The translations under genes were made by a program, and so were the position numbers. A stretch of DNA of 64,000 bases from JAKZVK01 sp965248255 (GTDB lineage Bacteria; Acidobacteriota; Terriglobia; Bryobacterales; UBA6623). This document shows, piece by piece, positions 60,978 through 64,000 of this stretch. Below the pieces are notes generated by a model that was not told the origin of the DNA, made no database searches, and was given only the letters and a program-made list of their open reading frames with translations. Numbering within the stretch: the first letter of the stretch is position 1; the number at the start of each line of letters is the position of its first letter. The DNA lies in assembly GCA_965248255.1 (NCBI GenBank), contig CBDFIW010000003.1, positions 1,612,001 to 1,676,000 of the forward strand. The letters run 5' to 3'.

Positions 60978-62649
60978 CCCGGATTTCCGATTTGACCGTC
61001 GCCTGCTAACCAACCGGGCACTCTCAGCGCCCTTACAGATGCGGGTTTGAGCGCAGCGCAAGAGAGCGGGAGGGCGACACCCAGTGGGTGACAAAGAGCA
61101 GAGGGCATTTCAGCTATCGTTCAACGGATTTCTGAAGGTCGATTTCCAAGGCTCGCGGGTGACCTCCGATGGCGGGCTTCTTCTCGTCCGAGAACTGGAC
61201 GAGCGGCTCGGACTGGGCAAGCTGATCGACGAGCATCTGACGGATTCGCGACAAGGCTCGAACAAGAAGTTCCCGCTGGCCGATCTGGTGCGACAGTCGG
61301 TCTACAGCCGACTCGCAGGCTACGAGGACCTCAACGATGCCGTTCGTGTCTCCGCCGATCCGACGTTTCGCTTGCTGGGCTCGAAGAAAAACTGGGATCG
61401 CGGTGGGGCGCTCACCTCGCGACGGCAAAGTTTTGAGGCAGAGCTGCTGGCCAGTGAAGAGAACCTGCTTGGGTTGATGGCGGTGAACCGCGAGTTGGTC
61501 GCTCAAGCCGAAGCGCAGGACCAGTCCGAGCGCGTCGTGCTCGATATGGACTCCACCGAGAGCCCGGTCCACGGTCAGCAGGAAGGCAGTGCCTACAACG
61601 GGCACTTCGAGTCCACCTGCTACCACCCGCTGTTGCTGTTCAACCAGCACGGCGATTGTCTGGCGGCGAAACTGCGAGCGGGCAACGTCTCCAGCGCCGA
61701 GGACTGGGACGAGTTGCTGCTGCCCGGGATCGAGCGCCAACAGGCCGAAGGGAAACACGTGACGTTGCGGGCCGACGCAGCCTTCGCCAAGCCGGAGATT
61801 TACGAAGCGTTGGAGCAGCGTGGCGTGGACTATGTGATTCGCATGCCGGCCAACAAGAACCTGGAGTTGGAGATCGAAGATATTCTGTTCCGTCCGCCGG
61901 GCAGGCCGAGCGCCAAGCCGCTGGTGCGCTACAAGAGCTTCCGCTACCAAGCCGCGAGCTGGTCCAAGCCCCGACGGATCGTCGCCAAGGTCGAGCTTCA
62001 TCCCGGCGAGTTGTTTGCGCGACCCGGCTTCCTCGTAACCAACAAGGCCTTGCCGAGCCGCTCGGTGGTGTGCTTTTACAACAAACGCGGCACCGCCGAA
62101 CAGTGGATCAAGGAAGGCAAGCAGGCCACGAGCTGGACGCGGCTGTCGTGCCATCGCTTTCGAGCGAACGAGGTGCGGCTGCAACTGAGCGTGCTGGCTT
62201 ACACCCTGGGCAACTTGTGGCGGCGGCTCGGACTGCCGAGCAGGATCAAGAGTTGGTCGCTGACGACCTTGCAACACAGGTTGATGAAGACGGGCGGTCG
62301 GCTCGTCAAGCACGCCCGCTATTACTGGCTGCTGCTGGCGGAGGGGCATCTGAACCGGCGGCTGTTCGGTGACATGCTCAGGCGGCTCGCGGCGCTACCA
62401 GTGCCAGGCGGGTAGCTAGCGACGGGCTGCGACGGACAAGAGACGCCGAGTTGCTGAAGAGCGAACTACTAGGGAGCAGTGTCGGCGAAAAGCCCCCCAG
62501 CGAGTTGGAACGCGGCGATGAAGCGGCATTCAGCGACCGAATCGGGGGCGAACGGGGCATCGACCGTGAGAGGAGAACCAAGGTCTTGCATCCGAGCCGC
62601 GGATGGGAGTACCCTGACCGTGTCGGGATGGCCAAAACGGAAATCCCGG
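60978..62649 (+). mobile_element. IS1380-family element, copy 2
   Basis: Ends CCCGGATTTCCGATTTGA and, from the right, CCGGGATTTCCGTTTTGG bound 1672 bases. The target duplication TATAG is exact at 60973-60977 and 62650-62654. The transposase is intact. This copy is more diverged from copy 1 than the two IS1595 copies are from one another, so it is not a very recent local jump. Confidence 0.92.
61084..62415 (+). CDS. IS1380-family transposase (copy 2)
   Basis: The product has 443 residues, the same length as copy 1. Catalytic motifs VVLDMDSTESPVHG, TLRADAAFAKPEIY and RGTAEQWIKEGKQA are all kept. The start (GTG) lies after GCGACACCCAGTGG-type sequence also found in copy 1. Substitutions between the copies are scattered and mostly conservative, as expected for two functional lineages. 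Confidence 0.93.
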   Translation: MGDKEQRAFQLSFNGFLKVDFQGSRVTSDGGLLLVRELDERLGLGKLIDEHLTDSRQGSNKKFPLADLVRQSVYSRLAGYEDLNDAVRVSADPTFRLLGSKKNWDRGGALTSRRQSFEAELLASEENLLGLMAVNRELVAQAEAQDQSERVVLDMDSTESPVHGQQEGSAYNGHFESTCYHPLLLFNQHGDCLAAKLRAGNVSSAEDWDELLLPGIERQQAEGKHVTLRADAAFAKPEIYEALEQRGVDYVIRMPANKNLELEIEDILFRPPGRPSAKPLVRYKSFRYQAASWSKPRRIVAKVELHPGELFARPGFLVTNKALPSRSVVCFYNKRGTAEQWIKEGKQATSWTRLSCHRFRANEVRLQLSVLAYTLGNLWRRLGLPSRIKSWSLTTLQHRLMKTGGRLVKHARYYWLLLAEGHLNRRLFGDMLRRLAALPVPGG

Positions 62650-62771
62650 TATAGACACCTGGCCATGATCTTCCCGTCTCGGAAGCCAATTGGCAAGCAA
62701 GCAGATCACACGGACGGGGCGAGCGGAGGCTGTCACCAAGGAAGGCCTGGCCGCAACCCTGCTCCCAGGAC

Positions 62772-62843
62772 GTCAGCCCGATCAAATGGGACAACGTCAT
62801 TCTCTACGGCCAGTACGTCCTCGATCGTGCCCGGGTCCGCTAA
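62772..62843 (+). pseudogene. Transposase C-terminal scrap (possibly Tn3 family)
   Basis: The frame reads SPIKWDNVILYGQYVLDRAR VR and stops, like the 'LSPxxWxHVxLxGxYxxD' end of Tn3-type transposases. The upstream part is absent. The remnant at 45138-45344 would precede it in such a protein, so a single gene may have been dispersed, or two copies existed. Tentative. Confidence 0.35.
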
Positions 62844-62884
62844 GGAACGGGTCCCTATGTTGTATTTCAACACGAATGTGGGCG

Positions 62885-63025
62885 CTACCCTGACATATCC
62901 TCGAACAGGTCCCTGAATCCCCCCGGCTTCTCCGATTTCTGCCAGGGTGCATCGCCGCGCTCAATCTGCTCGGTTTCTTCTCTCACCCTTTTCTTCGCGT
63001 CGTCTTCCAGTTTGTCTTTGCTCAT
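62885..63025 (-). CDS. Small charged protein (46 residues), uncertain
   Basis: The frame starts MSKDKLEDDAKKRVREETEQ and ends GGFRDLFEDMSG. It is highly charged and helical with a weak purine-rich site (ACGAGAAACC) upstream. No family name. The composition is not that of random GC-rich shadow frames, which argues for a gene. The neighbourhood is that of a mobilisable element. Confidence 0.35.
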   Translation of the reverse strand: MSKDKLEDDAKKRVREETEQIERGDAPWQKSEKPGGFRDLFEDMSG

Positions 63026-63089
63026 GGTTTCTCGTTGCTGCGATTGACGCATCTGTGGGGGTCCTGCTCCAGCGGGCAGGAGTCAGAAA

Positions 63090-63271
63090 TCAAGGTGTCG
63101 CTGGCCGCCCGGAGTCGGTAACGATGACCTGCTCGCCGCCACGGTCCAGGACAGCCGTTACGGTGGTGGTCCAGGACTGGCCGTTTCGCGGCTGCACGAC
63201 GATGTTTGCACCGACGAGTTCAGAGGGCAGGGCGGAGGCATCGCCGAGGTAGATGGAGCCCCATACTATAC
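63090..63271 (-). pseudogene. Beta-rich fragment, probably from a phage structural gene
   Basis: The open minus frame reads WGSIYLGDASALPSELVGAN, then IVVQPRNGQSWTTTVTAVLD and VTDSGRP before a stop. The pattern of short strands with 'GDASALPxELVGA' suggests a small virion or tail component. No start codon or ribosome site is present, so it is truncated at its 5' end. Uncertain. Confidence 0.3.
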
Positions 63272-63407
63272 GTTAGGGAGCGATCCGGCATTATGGCCTG
63301 CCCGGGGAGCGGCGGGCGGGGAAGTTAATCACGCATGAGGAGGTGGTCGCGCATCTGGTCGCCATCGAGCGGGCGCTCGACACTTTGACCGTCGAGGGGG
63401 AACCGCG

Positions 63408-64000
63408 ATGATGATCAAGTTTCTCGCTCGCGGAACCGGGTCGGCAGCGGCGGCAGCGGACTACCTCACCCGCGAGCAAAACCTCTCCCCCGACCAAGAT
63501 CAGGACCAAGATCAGGACCGGGACCCGGAGAAGAACCCGGAAGAAGTCAAAGTGCTGCGGGGCAATCCGCACCAGGTGGCCGACGTGGCCGACGCGCTTC
63601 AGTTCGAGCACAAGTACACGTCGGGCGTCATCGCCTGGGCACCGGAGGACAAGCCGAGCGATGCGCAAATCGGCCGCGTGCTGGACGAGTTCGAGAAAAC
63701 CGCCTGGGCGGGCCTCGAACCGGACCGCTACGCCTGGGCAGCGGTGCAGCACCGCGAAGCGGGCGGGGGTGTCCACGTGCATGTGCTGGCGGCGCGCTGC
63801 GATCTTGAGACCGGCAAGAGCCTGAATATCGCGGCTCCCGGATGGCAGAAGACGTTTTACGCGTTGCGGGACTGGCAGAACCACGAGAACGGCTGGAGCC
63901 GCCCGGACGATCCGGAGCGGGCGCGGGACGTGCAACCCGGCCATCGGGCCTACATCGAGGCCACCCAGCTTCGGTCCGGGTTGGAGGCGGAGAAAGATCC
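63408..64000 (+). CDS. Relaxase / mobilisation nuclease (partial, runs off the window)
   Basis: ATG 63408 follows GAGGGGGA. The first 197 residues are visible: KFLARGTGSAAAAADYLTRE, then a DQDQDQDRD insert, KVLRGNPHQVADVADALQFE, SGVIAWAPEDKPSDAQIGRV and the metal-binding GGGVHVHVLAARCDLETGKS (HxH with a further His upstream, VQHRE). This is the MobA/VirD2-type relaxase order: GTGS start, then the three-His motif. Upstream, overlapping by four bases, is the end of a short frame (KLITHEEVVAHLVAIERALD) that may be an accessory protein remnant. The relaxase implies a mobilisable element beyond the right edge. Confidence 0.8.
   Translation, partial: MMIKFLARGTGSAAAAADYLTREQNLSPDQDQDQDQDRDPEKNPEEVKVLRGNPHQVADVADALQFEHKYTSGVIAWAPEDKPSDAQIGRVLDEFEKTAWAGLEPDRYAWAAVQHREAGGGVHVHVLAARCDLETGKSLNIAAPGWQKTFYALRDWQNHENGWSRPDDPERARDVQPGHRAYIEATQLRSGLEAEKD

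Noticed and set aside
61114..62349. Minus-strand frame of 411 codons opposite the IS1380 transposase
   Set aside because: Antisense shadow of a well-defined transposase; the same shadow appears opposite copy 1.

Overview
The window is GC-rich chromosomal DNA, most likely from an uncultivated Acidobacteriota (Bryobacterales/Solibacter-like or Vicinamibacteria-like). The evidence is a VWFA-related protein of the acidobacterial type, a PSCyt1/PSD1 cytochrome protein with a LamG domain, a carboxypeptidase-regulatory/TonB-receptor fusion, a Gfo/Idh/MocA tail, an SMP-30 lactonase-like protein and several acidobacterial conserved hypotheticals. I saw no rRNA, tRNA or CRISPR array. The taxonomy is an inference.

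Positions 1-27.8 kb are mostly chromosomal. They hold secreted carbohydrate-related and VWA proteins, a glycosyltransferase/flippase-like pair, a frameshifted metzincin-type peptidase followed by an eroded zone, ubiX divergent from an XRE regulator with a palindrome between them, and an IS630 element beside a broken gene. After these come a Cys-rich 59-residue peptide, an acidobacterial membrane-protein pair, a very long TonB-like protein, a DapA-like protein, a NACHT STAND ATPase with an FGE-sulfatase-like domain, and the PSD1 protein.

Positions 27.9-53.2 kb are a mosaic of integrated mobile elements. The left part is a phage-type lysogeny module: tyrosine integrase, excisionase-like protein, ParB-like protein, and a Cro-like/CI-like divergent pair sharing three TGGC-N6-GCCA operators that overlap both promoters. 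Next comes a cargo operon of a Panacea/SocA-like protein and a proteasome-type Ntn hydrolase, then a second tyrosine recombinase. A leftward virion block follows (tail propeller, Ig-like fibre, stabilisation protein, adaptor, small structural proteins and a truncated N4-gp56-type capsid). Positions 42.6-45.0 kb are a repeat-rich, gene-poor segment carrying one IS1595 copy with a broken transposase. Positions 45-50 kb carry cargo genes (secreted protein, macro-domain chimera, Sel1 repeats, possible HEPN-like protein), several of them abutting short copies of an S24 repressor 3' end. A virion gene at 50-53 kb is split by an IS1380 element.

Positions 53.5-64 kb hold an IS256 element, a RelE/HigB-like toxin with its XRE antitoxin, a TonB receptor with an odd C-terminal extension, a chorismate-lyase-like protein, a second IS1380 copy, transposase relics and the start of a relaxase that runs off the window. 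Exact target-site duplications could be read for five insertions (IS1595 x2, IS1380 x2, IS256), plus the TA ends of IS630. The strongest candidates for something undescribed are the Panacea/proteasome-like operon and the repeated S24 repressor tails that border cargo genes.
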